From the NCBI RefSeq assembly GCF_000769915.1, contig NZ_JRLV01000005.1:62001-126000 (forward strand): a stretch of DNA of 64,000 nt, written 5' to 3'. This document shows, in pieces, positions 50,766 through 62,342 of the stretch. Position 1 is the stretch's first letter; every line of letters starts with the position of its first letter. This DNA comes from Flavobacterium beibuense F44-8. Lineage in GTDB: Bacteria; Bacteroidota; Bacteroidia; Flavobacteriales; Flavobacteriaceae. The notes under the pieces are model-generated. The model searched no databases and had not been told where the DNA came from. It saw only the letters and a list, made by a program, of their open reading frames with translations. Both the position numbers and the translations under genes were made by a program.

Positions 50766-52283
50766 ATGAAAAACACACCTTTAATCCTTGCTTTGTTATT
50801 ATTGTTTTTAGTTTCCTGTAAAGATGAAAAACAGCAGGAAGTACAACAGGATGTTACCACAGAGATACCTGATTTAATAGCCGATTCGGGAAACAGAAAA
50901 GCTTTTACGACCGATAACCTAAACATGCAGACCTTTACACTGGATGCAGGGAAAGATAATACTATTAAAGGAGAGAAGGGAACCGAGCTTACTATCCCTA
51001 AAAATACTTTTACTGATGCTCAGGGTAATGTAGTGACCGGAAATATTACTGTACAGCTGAAAGAGGCTTTAAGTATCTCTGATATAGTGACGGGAGGACT
51101 TACAACGACATCAAACGGAGAAATATTGAGTTCGGGCGGGATGTTGTATGTTAATGCGAAACAGGGTGATAATGATGTTTTTATAGGTAAATCAAAATCA
51201 ATAGGGGTAAGTGTGCCTACCGATAATTTTGTTCCCGAAATGCAGATTTTTACAGGTAATGAAGATGCCGACGGAAATATTAACTGGGTTGAACCAAAAG
51301 ATATTATTAAAAAGCCTGTTGCAAAACCAACTCCAAACAAAGCAGCAAAATCTACTAAAGCAGCAAAACCTACTCAGGGTAATATGTTTGATGCTATATT
51401 GGATTATGTTGGAGATGGGGATAAGGATGATACATATCCGGCTCCTTATACAAAGCCCTTAAAACCTTATAAAAATGACGGAGGTATAGTTATAGCAGTA
51501 AATATAGATAACCCTGAACTTTTACCGGAGTTTATGCCTTTTAGTAATGTATCGTGGAAACTGGTAGATGAGTCGGCTTTCTCAAAAGAAGATAATGGAA
51601 AAGACTGGAAACATGTATCAGTAAAGCGGTCTGCTAAAGATAACATATATATATTGACCTTTAAGGGAACAGAAAAAAATAAGGATGATATAAAAGAATA
51701 TGAAGTTTATCCTGTACTTGAAGGCGAAGAGTATGAAGTAGCTTTGGCCGACTATAATAAAAAAATTGCTGCTTATGAAAAGGAAATGAAGCTACTGGAG
51801 GAGAAAAGAAAAGAGCAGGAGGAAATAAATAAAAGGATAGAAAGAAATTTGACTGATGAATCAAAAGCAATGGATTTTGCTAATGATTATATTTTTGAAG
51901 TGACCCGTTTAGGTTGGATTAACTGTGATTATTTTTATCGTAAGGGTAATCTAACAGATGTTTTGGTAAGGACAACTATTAATAATACAGGTAAAAATGA
52001 TGTTTACGCTTATATGGTAATTAAAGAAGATAAAGTTTGTTTAGCAGGTTTTCCTGATGAAAACGGTAGTTTTATGTTTGGTTCTGCTGGTAATGCATAT
52101 ATCAAAATGCCTTTAGGTATAAAAGTAACTATACTTGGAGTAAGTGCCCAGGAAGACGGGACATTAAAATTTGCGAGTAAGGATGTAACTATAACTAAAG
52201 AAACTTCGGTCTCATTAGAATTAAAACAAGCTACTGAAGAAGATATGAAAAAGGCTATTGAAACAGGTACGATTAATACTTAA
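50766..52283 (+). CDS. Lipoprotein with ZU5-like and coiled-coil segments
   Basis: The 505-residue protein has a lipoprotein signal ending LFLVSCKDEK. Residues about 50-180 contain a ZU5-like pattern (IKGEKGTELTIPKNTFTDAQ, ILSSGGMLYVNAKQGDND, IGVSVPTDNF); the match is by eye only. A lysine/proline spacer, a middle beta domain, a short coiled coil (EKEMKLLEEKRKEQEEINKR) and a C-terminal domain follow. It shares 4 bp at the stop codons with thiamine diphosphokinase on the other strand. Function is unknown; surface or periplasmic location likely. Confidence 0.6.
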   Translation: MKNTPLILALLLLFLVSCKDEKQQEVQQDVTTEIPDLIADSGNRKAFTTDNLNMQTFTLDAGKDNTIKGEKGTELTIPKNTFTDAQGNVVTGNITVQLKEALSISDIVTGGLTTTSNGEILSSGGMLYVNAKQGDNDVFIGKSKSIGVSVPTDNFVPEMQIFTGNEDADGNINWVEPKDIIKKPVAKPTPNKAAKSTKAAKPTQGNMFDAILDYVGDGDKDDTYPAPYTKPLKPYKNDGGIVIAVNIDNPELLPEFMPFSNVSWKLVDESAFSKEDNGKDWKHVSVKRSAKDNIYILTFKGTEKNKDDIKEYEVYPVLEGEEYEVALADYNKKIAAYEKEMKLLEEKRKEQEEINKRIERNLTDESKAMDFANDYIFEVTRLGWINCDYFYRKGNLTDVLVRTTINNTGKNDVYAYMVIKEDKVCLAGFPDENGSFMFGSAGNAYIKMPLGIKVTILGVSAQEDGTLKFASKDVTITKETSVSLELKQATEEDMKKAIETGTINT

Positions 52284-52942
52284 TCAAAACACTCCATCAT
52301 AAGGAGGTCGCCTTCCTTGTGTTCTATAAGTACAATACCATCCTTGAGGGTTACATTACTGCTGCCGGTACGGTAACCCAGGGTTAACTCTTCATTATTG
52401 AGTTCATATTTAAGGTTTTGTGTTTTTATTCCCGATACTTTTCCTATGGGGATTAGTGACAACGGAGTATTTTCGGGATACCATTTTTCAAATTTTTTAG
52501 GCAGCAGGAATACTTTAGAGTGATCGTCCAGTATAACCACCTTGATAAGATTGCGGTAGCGTACAATATTAGTAATGTTTGTAATGGTATGGTCGGCACG
52601 TTTACCTGTAGCCCAAATTACATTGGCAGCGGGTATTTTTCTGTCTATAAGGTAGTCCAGTGCTTTTTCGAGGTCGGTTTTATCCTGACTCGGGGTATGT
52701 ACTATTTCCAGGGGGTATTGTAACTCCTTGTATTTTTCGGCATCAAAACCATTGTCAAAATCCCCAAGTAAAACATCTACTTTAATACCCAGTTCCATTA
52801 CACGCTCTATTGCGTTATCCAGTACTATTACAAGCGGAGACCATTCCAGTAACTGACCCATAAGCTCTTTGCTGCATGCTGCGCCGTTTGCAATAATTAA
52901 TGCAGGTTCCTGATCGTCTCTAACAATGTGGTGGGATGACAT
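52280..52942 (-). CDS. Thiamine diphosphokinase
   Basis: The 220-residue enzyme transfers pyrophosphate from ATP to thiamine. Motifs: LLGDFDN (acidic metal site), PSQDKTDLEKALDYL, and the loop TGKRADHTITNI, all typical of ThiN/TPK. The C-terminal beta domain (GSSNVTLKDGIVLIEH) binds thiamine in homologues. It ends the minus-strand receptor operon, 31 bp after the second DUF4249 gene. This is the usual family length. No TPP riboswitch is seen before the receptor. Confidence 0.92.
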   Translation of the reverse strand: MSSHHIVRDDQEPALIIANGAACSKELMGQLLEWSPLVIVLDNAIERVMELGIKVDVLLGDFDNGFDAEKYKELQYPLEIVHTPSQDKTDLEKALDYLIDRKIPAANVIWATGKRADHTITNITNIVRYRNLIKVVILDDHSKVFLLPKKFEKWYPENTPLSLIPIGKVSGIKTQNLKYELNNEELTLGYRTGSSNVTLKDGIVLIEHKEGDLLMMECFD

Positions 52943-52973
52943 AATTTTGATTTAGAGAGCAAAAATACAAACT

Positions 52974-53798
52974 TTATTGTACTGTATACTCAATAAAAGA
53001 AGCTTCACTAAGCCTGAAATAACCCAAAGGATAATTATCGGGGTTGGTTTGGTTTACAATATTGCCCCTCACACTAATAGGAGGTGTTTGAAAAGGGTTT
53101 GGAGTATCGGGTGGAATTAGGCTCAGTAACTTACTCATATAGTTGTAATAGCGCGGAGAAATGCCATACAGGTAAATTATCATTTCTTCATTTGGCTGTA
53201 AATCATCATACAAACGAATTGTGTAAGTATAATTCCCATTAACGAATTCATCGTCAAAAATAGCATCGTTAGATCCTTTATTAGCCCTTATAAAACTGTG
53301 CAGATAGTAATTTTCCTCATCAGGAGGATCCTGAAAGTAAGCCCTTAAAGTAGTGTCTCCTTCATTAAATCCCTCATCGCTTTGTATTACTTCCTCCAGT
53401 TGAGGCACACTAATAAGAGTTTCGGTTGCGGTATAGGTTTCTCCGTTCAGTTCAATATAGAGTGTATACGTTTCGTTTATGGCAGGCTGGAAGTTATCAC
53501 AAACATACTGTCCTGTTCTTTGTATGTTATCAGACTCAGTAAAGTTATATACATCGTTATTACTGTTTTTTACATAAACCTTAGCGCCCTTTACGGTAGG
53601 TATAATGGTATCGTAAAAACCTGTAGTAGTGGTAAGCCGAATGGTTTGATGTTGCCCAGTATATCCTTTTATCCAGACTATTGAAGCATCGACCACAAGG
53701 CGGGGCGGAGAATTGGGTATATCTAAATCAACAACGTCTTCGCAAGCCGTTAAAAAAAGGCTCATGAAGACGAGTGATAAATAGTATATTTTTCTCAT
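52974..53798 (-). CDS. DUF4249 lipoprotein, second locus copy 2
   Basis: The 274-residue protein has a lipoprotein signal ending SLFLTACED (Cys19), then DVVDLDIPNSPPRLVVDASI and beta-rich repeats with QTIRLTTTTGFY, ending YPLGYFRLSEASFIEYTV. It is clearly related to the upstream DUF4249 gene (40 bp away) and to the one at 6893-7729. Probably surface-exposed partner of the TonB receptor; biochemical role unknown. Confidence 0.9.
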   Translation of the reverse strand: MRKIYYLSLVFMSLFLTACEDVVDLDIPNSPPRLVVDASIVWIKGYTGQHQTIRLTTTTGFYDTIIPTVKGAKVYVKNSNNDVYNFTESDNIQRTGQYVCDNFQPAINETYTLYIELNGETYTATETLISVPQLEEVIQSDEGFNEGDTTLRAYFQDPPDEENYYLHSFIRANKGSNDAIFDDEFVNGNYTYTIRLYDDLQPNEEMIIYLYGISPRYYNYMSKLLSLIPPDTPNPFQTPPISVRGNIVNQTNPDNYPLGYFRLSEASFIEYTVQ

Positions 53799-53840
53799 TT
53801 TGTGGAGGTTCGCTTACAACCTAACACAAAAATAAAGTAA

Positions 53841-54665
53841 TTATTGTACGGTATACTCCATAATGTCTACTTCAGTAACGCGAAAATAACCATAGGCATA
53901 GTTATCTATATTGGTTTCGTTTACCAGATTACCGCGTACTGAGGTAGGAGGAGTTTGGAACGGACCGCCACCCGGCTCAGCAACATTTGTAAGCTGCATA
54001 AGATAATTAAAGAATCTTTCGGAAGTACCGCCAAGCTTAAAGTGTACAATATCACCTGCTTTAAGATCTTCATGGCTAATAAAAGCAAACATTTCATTCC
54101 CTTGGAAAAATTCATCATCCAGTGCATCATAATCAGGGTAAGGCAGTACATCTATATCAAAACGGGCCATATAGTAGTTAACTTCGGCACCGTTGTCCTG
54201 CCAAAAGAAACGCACTTCAATCTCATCGCCTAAAACACCCCCTTCGTCATCCTGTATCACATTAGAGATTTCGGGAACGGCAAATAGTTTTTCGGTAGCG
54301 GTATACGTTTCTCCGTCATTAATTACGGTAAGGGAATACTCATCATTAATAACAGGAATAAAATCAGTACACACATAATTACCGGTGTTTGGTACTTCGT
54401 TAAAAGTAAATACTGCACCCGATGTATTGTTAGTAACAAATACCGTAGCACCCGATACTACAGGGATTTCCGGTTCATAATACCCCGTTGTTGTGGTTAG
54501 TCTTATGGTTTGGTTACTTCCGTCAGTACCTTTTATCCATTCTATTGAGGCATCAATAACCAGCCTCGGTTCTGCTGTATCAAGGTCTACTTCAATTACA
54601 TCTTCACAACCTGTAAAAGCCAGCGAAGCAGTAAATAATAATAGTAGGAATTTTATATTTTTCAT
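53841..54665 (-). CDS. DUF4249 lipoprotein, second locus copy 1
   Basis: The 274-residue protein (ATG at 54665; the frame extends upstream into the receptor gene) has a lipoprotein signal ending SLAFTGCED (Cys20), then DVIEVDLDTAEPRLVIDASI. It has QTIRLTTTTGYY and the ending YAYGYFRVTEVDIMEYTVQ. It starts 10 bp after the TonB receptor stop. Same family as the next gene; the two are tandem paralogues and so may bind different partners of one receptor, or be a redundant pair. Confidence 0.9.
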   Translation of the reverse strand: MKNIKFLLLLFTASLAFTGCEDVIEVDLDTAEPRLVIDASIEWIKGTDGSNQTIRLTTTTGYYEPEIPVVSGATVFVTNNTSGAVFTFNEVPNTGNYVCTDFIPVINDEYSLTVINDGETYTATEKLFAVPEISNVIQDDEGGVLGDEIEVRFFWQDNGAEVNYYMARFDIDVLPYPDYDALDDEFFQGNEMFAFISHEDLKAGDIVHFKLGGTSERFFNYLMQLTNVAEPGGGPFQTPPTSVRGNLVNETNIDNYAYGYFRVTEVDIMEYTVQ

Positions 54666-54675
54666 GATGATTGTC

Positions 54676-57054
54676 TTAGAATTTAAAGTTATAGGTAACA
54701 CTTGGTATTATACCGAAAATGGAAAGCCTAACTGCCTCGTTAGCTCCGGTATCTTCGTTTTGCCTAAAGTTTATGGAAGCGGCATTCATCCTGTTGTACA
54801 GGTTGTAGATACTAAATACCCATTCGCCCTGCCATCCTTTTTTCTTATCGGGTTTTGGGGTATAGGTAGCCGATACATCCAGGTGGTGGTATGCCGGAAC
54901 CCTGTTTTCATTTCTTAATCCGTAGCTAGGGATTACTAAATCACCATAAACGTACTGTCCGTTTGGATAGGTAACAGGCTTGCCTGACTGTAATGCGAAA
55001 ATTGCCCCAAACGACCATTTGTTGTTGTACTCGTAAGACCCTGTAACCGAAAGGTTATGTAGTTTATCGTAGCCCGAAAGATACCATCCGCCATTGTTAA
55101 TGCCTGTTTCATTAGGTGTCCTGCCCGGTGTTTGCTGTTCAGATCTCGAAAGAGTATAAGAAACCCACCCTGTTAGCTTACCTGTGTTTTTCCTGAAAAG
55201 GACTTCAAGTCCGTATGAACGGGCTTTACCGTTAAGTATAACCTGCTCAATATTGTTGTTGGCAATAAGGTCGGCTCCGTCAATATAATCAACCCTGTTT
55301 TTTACTTTTTTGTAAAAGGTTTCGGCTTCTAGAGTATACTCGTTGTTCTTAAAGTTTCTGAAGTATCCTAATGCTACCTGATCCAATAACTGAGGTTTAA
55401 TGTACTTACCACTTGGCGTCCATATATCCAGCGGAGTAGGGGATGCAGTGTTAGAAATTAAGTGAAGGTATTGTGCCATCCTGTTATAGCTGGCTTTTAT
55501 AGACTGATTGTCATCGAGTTTAAAGGAAACACCTGCTCTTGGCTCCAGGTTGCTAAAATCGGCAATGGTTTTACCGCTGCTGTAATATTCGATACCTGTA
55601 ATTTCACCTTTCTCATATATTTTAAGTTCGTCGTTAAACACTACAGGCTGGTCGTTAGCGTAAAGCGTTACTTCCTGTTGTCCCATCCTGTAGAACATGC
55701 TGTAACGCAATCCATAACTAACGGTAATATTATCGGTAAGCTCGTGTTCTGCCTCAATGTAGGCGGCAGGCTCAAAAGCGTATTTTCGGTCTAACTGATC
55801 GGGGTTAACCGTTGAGGTTTCGTCAATAGGTTTAATAGTACCCGGGTTAAAATCGTAGTAAACGGCATTAACACCATAGTTTAGCTTAAACTTGTCTGAA
55901 ATATAGTTCTTAAAGTCGTATTTGAAATTGTAGTTTTTAATCCCCGATTCCCATGTAAAGCCTACAAAACCAAGCTCCAGCCCATAGTAATAATCACTGT
56001 AGATTAAAGAAGCATTAGAGAACAGCTTTTCGTTAAACAGGTGGTTCCATCTCAGGTTAAGTACCGTGTTGCCATATACATTATTAAAGCTGTTGCTGAT
56101 GTCAAAAAGGTCACGCCCAAAGTACCCTGAAAGGTACAGGTTGTTGTTTTCATTTAACTGATAGCTTAACTTGGTATTTAGGTCATAAAAATAAGCCGAG
56201 TTATCGTTATCTGTAAGTTTAAGGAAAAGGTGAGCATAAGAGGCTCTACCACCTATAAGGAAAGAACCTTTGCCTTTTACAAGCGGACCTTCGGCCAGTA
56301 AACGGCTGGAAATAGCGCCTATACCACCATTCATATGGAATTCGTTTTTGTTACCTTCTTTCTGGTATATATCCAGTACCGATGATAACCTGCCGCCGTA
56401 ACGTGCCGGGATTCCGCCTTTGTACAGTTTAAGGTCTTTTATGGCATCTGAATTGAATACCGAAAAGAAACCGAAAAGGTGTGAGGAGTTAAATATAGTT
56501 GCCTCATCCAGTAATATAAGGTTTTGATCGGCAGCGCCACCACGCACGTTAAAGCCCGATGAGCCCTCTCCGGCATTGGTAACCCCGGGTAGGGTAAGTA
56601 TGGATTTTAAAACGTCTACTTCACCCATAACCACAGGCATTTTCTTAATTTCCTGTACAGAGAGTTTGTTAACACTCATTTCAGGTTTTTTGATGTTAGC
56701 CCTAGGCTGATTGTCTGAAATTACAATTTCGCTAAGTTCCTGGCTTGATGATGAGAGTTCGTAGTTTTTCCTGATGTTTTGGTTCAGGTTTACGGTCTCG
56801 GTAATAGTGGAAAAACTTACATAACTAATTTCGATGGTGTAAGTACCTTCCGGTAGTGATATGGAAAAGAAACCATATTCGTTAGTTGAGATAGCAGTTT
56901 GGGTTTCTACAATGTAAACGGTAGCTCCAATAAGGGTTTCACTGCTGCTCATGTCTGAGATTGTTCCGCTGAGCGTATATTTTTCCTGGGAAAAACCTAC
57001 AGCAGCAAACAATAGTAAGATGGCCGTGAGGCATCTTTGGGTAATAATGTTCAT
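54676..57054 (-). CDS. TonB-dependent receptor, second locus
   Basis: The 792-residue receptor has a signal peptide, a carboxypeptidase-regulatory-like domain (YTLSGTISDMSSSETLIGAT), a plug (GFNVRGGAADQNLILLDEAT and LYKGGIPARYGGRLSSVLDI), and a barrel ending TYNFKF. It is paralogous to the receptor at 4480-6888, with the same blocks in the same order. It is followed by two DUF4249 lipoproteins and preceded by a LytTR regulator/kinase pair on the same strand. The ligand is unknown. Confidence 0.93.
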   Translation of the reverse strand: MNIITQRCLTAILLLFAAVGFSQEKYTLSGTISDMSSSETLIGATVYIVETQTAISTNEYGFFSISLPEGTYTIEISYVSFSTITETVNLNQNIRKNYELSSSSQELSEIVISDNQPRANIKKPEMSVNKLSVQEIKKMPVVMGEVDVLKSILTLPGVTNAGEGSSGFNVRGGAADQNLILLDEATIFNSSHLFGFFSVFNSDAIKDLKLYKGGIPARYGGRLSSVLDIYQKEGNKNEFHMNGGIGAISSRLLAEGPLVKGKGSFLIGGRASYAHLFLKLTDNDNSAYFYDLNTKLSYQLNENNNLYLSGYFGRDLFDISNSFNNVYGNTVLNLRWNHLFNEKLFSNASLIYSDYYYGLELGFVGFTWESGIKNYNFKYDFKNYISDKFKLNYGVNAVYYDFNPGTIKPIDETSTVNPDQLDRKYAFEPAAYIEAEHELTDNITVSYGLRYSMFYRMGQQEVTLYANDQPVVFNDELKIYEKGEITGIEYYSSGKTIADFSNLEPRAGVSFKLDDNQSIKASYNRMAQYLHLISNTASPTPLDIWTPSGKYIKPQLLDQVALGYFRNFKNNEYTLEAETFYKKVKNRVDYIDGADLIANNNIEQVILNGKARSYGLEVLFRKNTGKLTGWVSYTLSRSEQQTPGRTPNETGINNGGWYLSGYDKLHNLSVTGSYEYNNKWSFGAIFALQSGKPVTYPNGQYVYGDLVIPSYGLRNENRVPAYHHLDVSATYTPKPDKKKGWQGEWVFSIYNLYNRMNAASINFRQNEDTGANEAVRLSIFGIIPSVTYNFKF

Positions 57055-57177
57055 TGTTTTGATTGATTGAGTTGTTGTTTTCTTTTTAGCAAAATTCGAA
57101 TACTAAATTATGATAAAGGTAAATTATTCTCGGGAAAAAGTATAATCCCTTTATTATTCTTTAATATTTGGATTGAT

Positions 57178-57194
57178 AACGTCTAACAGACGTT
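57178..57194. promoter_or_regulatory. Perfect dyad upstream of the second TonB receptor
   Basis: AACGTCT-AAC-AGACGTT is a 7-bp perfect inverted repeat with a 3-base centre, in the 183-bp gap between the regulator and receptor genes. It has no T-run, so it is not a good terminator. It may be an operator for the LytTR protein or a message structure. Confidence 0.4.
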
Positions 57195-57237
57195 TGAAAT
57201 TGTATTTTGTTACATGCTTTACATTTTTTTAAACCCT

Positions 57238-57990
57238 TTACATTATATTTCCTTCCAGCCAATTTTTAAAAGAAGTTACTTTCTCCCGGCTAACAATAAC
57301 ACTATCATTAGCTGGCGGTTCGAGTTTTAATATTAGTCTGCTGTTAAAATAACCGCTTATTTTTTGAATGGCATCTATGTTTACCATAAACTGCCTGTTG
57401 ATCCTGAAAAAATTATGTTGGTCCAGTATGTTTACCAAATAATCTAATGTATAATCCAGAGGGAATTTTTGATTATTAAAGGTGTACACATAAGGTATGC
57501 TTTCTGAAACCTGTATATAGGCTATTTCCTGAGATTTTATGTAAATAAACTGGTTGTTGATTTTTACCAGTAACCTTGCAGTGTCTCTTTTAAAAAAGGC
57601 ATGGGCAATTTTATTGATATCCATAGCCATAGGAGATCTAAGCTGTTCAAATTTATTGATAGCTGTCTTTAGTTCGTTAAGATCTATAGGCTTCATTAAA
57701 TAGTCAATACTATTAACTTTAAAGGCTTTGAGCGTAAAGTTATCGTAAGCTGTGGTGAATATGACAGGAAGATTCAGGTTTGTTTTTTCAATCAGTTCAA
57801 AGCAGTTTCCGTCAGATAATTGTATGTCCATTAAAACCAAATCGGCAGTACCACCATTATCCAACCATTTTAATCCTTCAGCGACAGAGGGAATAACAGC
57901 TACTACATTGATGTTTTTTCCTGTTTTTAGCAGTAATTGTTCCAGCCTTTCGGCATTATGTTTTTCATCTTCAAAAATTACGATATTCAT
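57238..57990 (-). CDS. LytTR-family response regulator
   Basis: The 250-residue regulator has a CheY-like receiver (IVIFEDEKHNAERLEQLLLK, phospho-accepting aspartate in LVLMDIQLSDGNCFELIE, conserved lysine in SIDYLMKPID). A LytTR DNA-binding domain follows in about residues 145-250 (IAYIQVSESIPYVYTFNNQK, HNFFRINRQFMVNIDAIQKI, VIVSREKVTSFKNWLE). It overlaps the kinase gene by 4 bp and is encoded next to the receptor operon, so control of that operon is likely. Confidence 0.93.
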   Translation of the reverse strand: MNIVIFEDEKHNAERLEQLLLKTGKNINVVAVIPSVAEGLKWLDNGGTADLVLMDIQLSDGNCFELIEKTNLNLPVIFTTAYDNFTLKAFKVNSIDYLMKPIDLNELKTAINKFEQLRSPMAMDINKIAHAFFKRDTARLLVKINNQFIYIKSQEIAYIQVSESIPYVYTFNNQKFPLDYTLDYLVNILDQHNFFRINRQFMVNIDAIQKISGYFNSRLILKLEPPANDSVIVSREKVTSFKNWLEGNIM

Positions 57991-59051
57991 AAAGGCAGTA
58001 TTACAGGTATTTTTACAATAAACGAATCATTAGTTTCACAGATAATAATGCTGTTGTTTCCTATTAGCTCATAACGTTTTTTAATATTCTCCAGTCCCAG
58101 TCCCGAAGAGGCTTCTGAGTTTTGTTTTTTACAGAGATTGTTTTTAACAATAAGCCAGTTATTCTCTCGTTTTAAAGAGATAAAAAGCGGGGATGTCAAA
58201 GAGAATCGGGTATGCTTTATAGCGTTTTCAAATAACATTTGTAGGGTAGCGGGAGCAATAAGACATTTTTTAATAATATCATCATCAAGATCTATCTCAA
58301 TATTAATACTATTTTGATGCCTTATGTTGATAAGAAACAGATAGGATTCAAGGAAATTTAATTCGGTTTCTAAAATAACCATGTTTTCAAATTTCTTATC
58401 GAGTATATAGCGGTAAGTTTTGGCAAGCTGTGTTATATAATCGGCTGCAATATCAGGGTCCTTATAAACAAGGTTTGTTAATACACTAAGTGAATTAAAA
58501 AAGAAATGCGGATCAATCTGGTTTCTTAGGGCTTCATATTTTGCTTCTGTATTTTCACGCATCAGTCTTTCAGTATGCAGCAGGTTTTCCCGCCATTGCC
58601 TGTAATAAAAAATGATTCCGTTAAAAGCGAGTATCAGAAAATAGAACAGAAAACTTCCAAAGATGAGATCGTAACTTGGTAAAGTAAAACTGTCCCAGGC
58701 TTCATAACGGTTAAAAAAGAAAATATCAGTTACAGCATATATAAAACCAAAAGCGAATGCAGCTATAACACCATATAGTAAAAAAACGGAGCAAAGTACA
58801 ATTAGTTTTTTACGATTACCGGATTGGCTTAATTTACGTTCTGTAAATTTTGCTATCCTAATAGCACCTTCCCATATAAGGAACCCCACTATAACATACA
58901 TTGTTACAAATACAAGAGAGCGTGTATTATAATCAGGGTTATCCTTTATAAATGACAAATCGAACGATTTGAAAATAAGCCCGAAAAGTACAAGTACTAT
59001 AATTCGGGCTATGATTTTATAAGTCAGGTATTTATTTGTGTTAGGGCTCAT
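57987..59051 (-). CDS. LytS-type sensor histidine kinase
   Basis: The 354-residue membrane kinase has about four helices in residues 10-160 and then the His_kinase domain of LytS/YehU type. The phospho-accepting histidine is in LRNQIDPHFFFNSLSVLTNL; the ATPase-like end has LQMLFENAIKHT (N box) and GLGLENIKKRYELIG. No extracellular sensor domain is large enough to name; a membrane-embedded signal is likely. It is translationally coupled to the LytTR regulator (4-bp overlap). Confidence 0.92.
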   Translation of the reverse strand: MSPNTNKYLTYKIIARIIVLVLFGLIFKSFDLSFIKDNPDYNTRSLVFVTMYVIVGFLIWEGAIRIAKFTERKLSQSGNRKKLIVLCSVFLLYGVIAAFAFGFIYAVTDIFFFNRYEAWDSFTLPSYDLIFGSFLFYFLILAFNGIIFYYRQWRENLLHTERLMRENTEAKYEALRNQIDPHFFFNSLSVLTNLVYKDPDIAADYITQLAKTYRYILDKKFENMVILETELNFLESYLFLINIRHQNSINIEIDLDDDIIKKCLIAPATLQMLFENAIKHTRFSLTSPLFISLKRENNWLIVKNNLCKKQNSEASSGLGLENIKKRYELIGNNSIIICETNDSFIVKIPVILPL

Positions 59052-59067
59052 TATTTTAATATTGTTT

Positions 59068-59098
59068 CAAAAATAGAGTGCCTGTAATGAATGACAAA
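59068..59098 (-). promoter_or_regulatory. Promoter of the kinase/regulator unit
   Basis: Minus-strand TTTG (59098-59095), 19 bp, TATTTTTG (59075-59068) fits the Bacteroidetes -33/-7 pattern, 16 bp before the kinase ATG. Confidence 0.5.
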
Positions 59099-59161
59099 GT
59101 TATTTTTTCTGAACCGGCTTAAAAAGTAGCTGAAGTGTTGAATTTATAGGTTTAGGCGTAT

Positions 59162-59191
59162 AAAAAAAGCTGCCGGTTAGGGCAGCTTTTT
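59162..59191 (-). terminator. Terminator of icd
   Basis: AAAAAGCTGCC and GGCAGCTTTTT form a hairpin with a 6-base loop. On the minus strand T7 follows, 21 bp after the icd stop. Confidence 0.85.
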
Positions 59192-59211
59192 AATTATAGT
59201 AAATGCTTGTA

Positions 59212-61840
<2,629 letters not shown>

Positions 61841-62191
61841 TTATCTTCTTCTCTCTTTGATTTTTGCTTTTTTACCAGTAAGGTCTCTAAAGTAGAATAT
61901 ACGTGCTCTTCTAACTTTACCTCTTTGGTTAACTTCGATTTTTTGTAATGCAGGCATGTTAACAGGGAAGATACGCTCTACACCTACTGAACCAGACATT
62001 TTACGGATAGTGAAAGTTTGAGTGATACCAGCACCTCTTTTTTGGATAACAACACCTTTAAAGAACTGTGTTCTTGTTTTTTCACCCTCTTTAATTTCGT
62101 AGTACACAGTGATTGTGTCTCCTGAATTGAACTCAGGGAAATCTTTTTTTGTTACGAACTCGTCCTGAACGAATTTTACTAAATCAGACAT
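61841..62191 (-). CDS. rplS: Ribosomal protein L19
   Basis: The 116-residue protein of the large subunit has the L19 signature: GDTITVYYEIKEGEKTRTQF, GVVIQKRGAGITQTFTIRKM, SVGVERIFPVNMPALQKIEV, and the basic C-terminus (RRARIFYFRDLTGKKAKIKE). It sits next to trmD, as in many bacteria. The 5' leader (62192-62272) contains TATATTTG at 62265-62272 as a possible -7 box. Confidence 0.97.
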   Translation of the reverse strand: MSDLVKFVQDEFVTKKDFPEFNSGDTITVYYEIKEGEKTRTQFFKGVVIQKRGAGITQTFTIRKMSGSVGVERIFPVNMPALQKIEVNQRGKVRRARIFYFRDLTGKKAKIKERRR

Positions 62192-62264
62192 GATTTTTTA
62201 ATTTAAACGTTTGAATCAGAGCAACATGCACGGGTATCGCCAGAGGTTGGTCCGAAATTGGCTG

Positions 62265-62272
62265 CAAATATA
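62265..62272 (-). promoter_or_regulatory. Candidate -7 box of rplS
   Basis: TATATTTG on the minus strand, 74 bp before the rplS ATG. The leader between contains a possible stem (GCCAA/TTGGC around 62241-62264 on the plus strand). Confidence 0.35.
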
Positions 62273-62342
62273 AATATTTTTTTAATACACAGAAATATTT
62301 TGATCTTAAATTAAATATAAATTTTAAGCTTGTAAGTGTTTG

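Noticed and set aside
57055-57237. TPP riboswitch before the receptor/thiamine kinase operon
   Set aside because: I searched for the TPP aptamer core (CTGAGA with the matching ACCTGATC-type segment) and did not find it.
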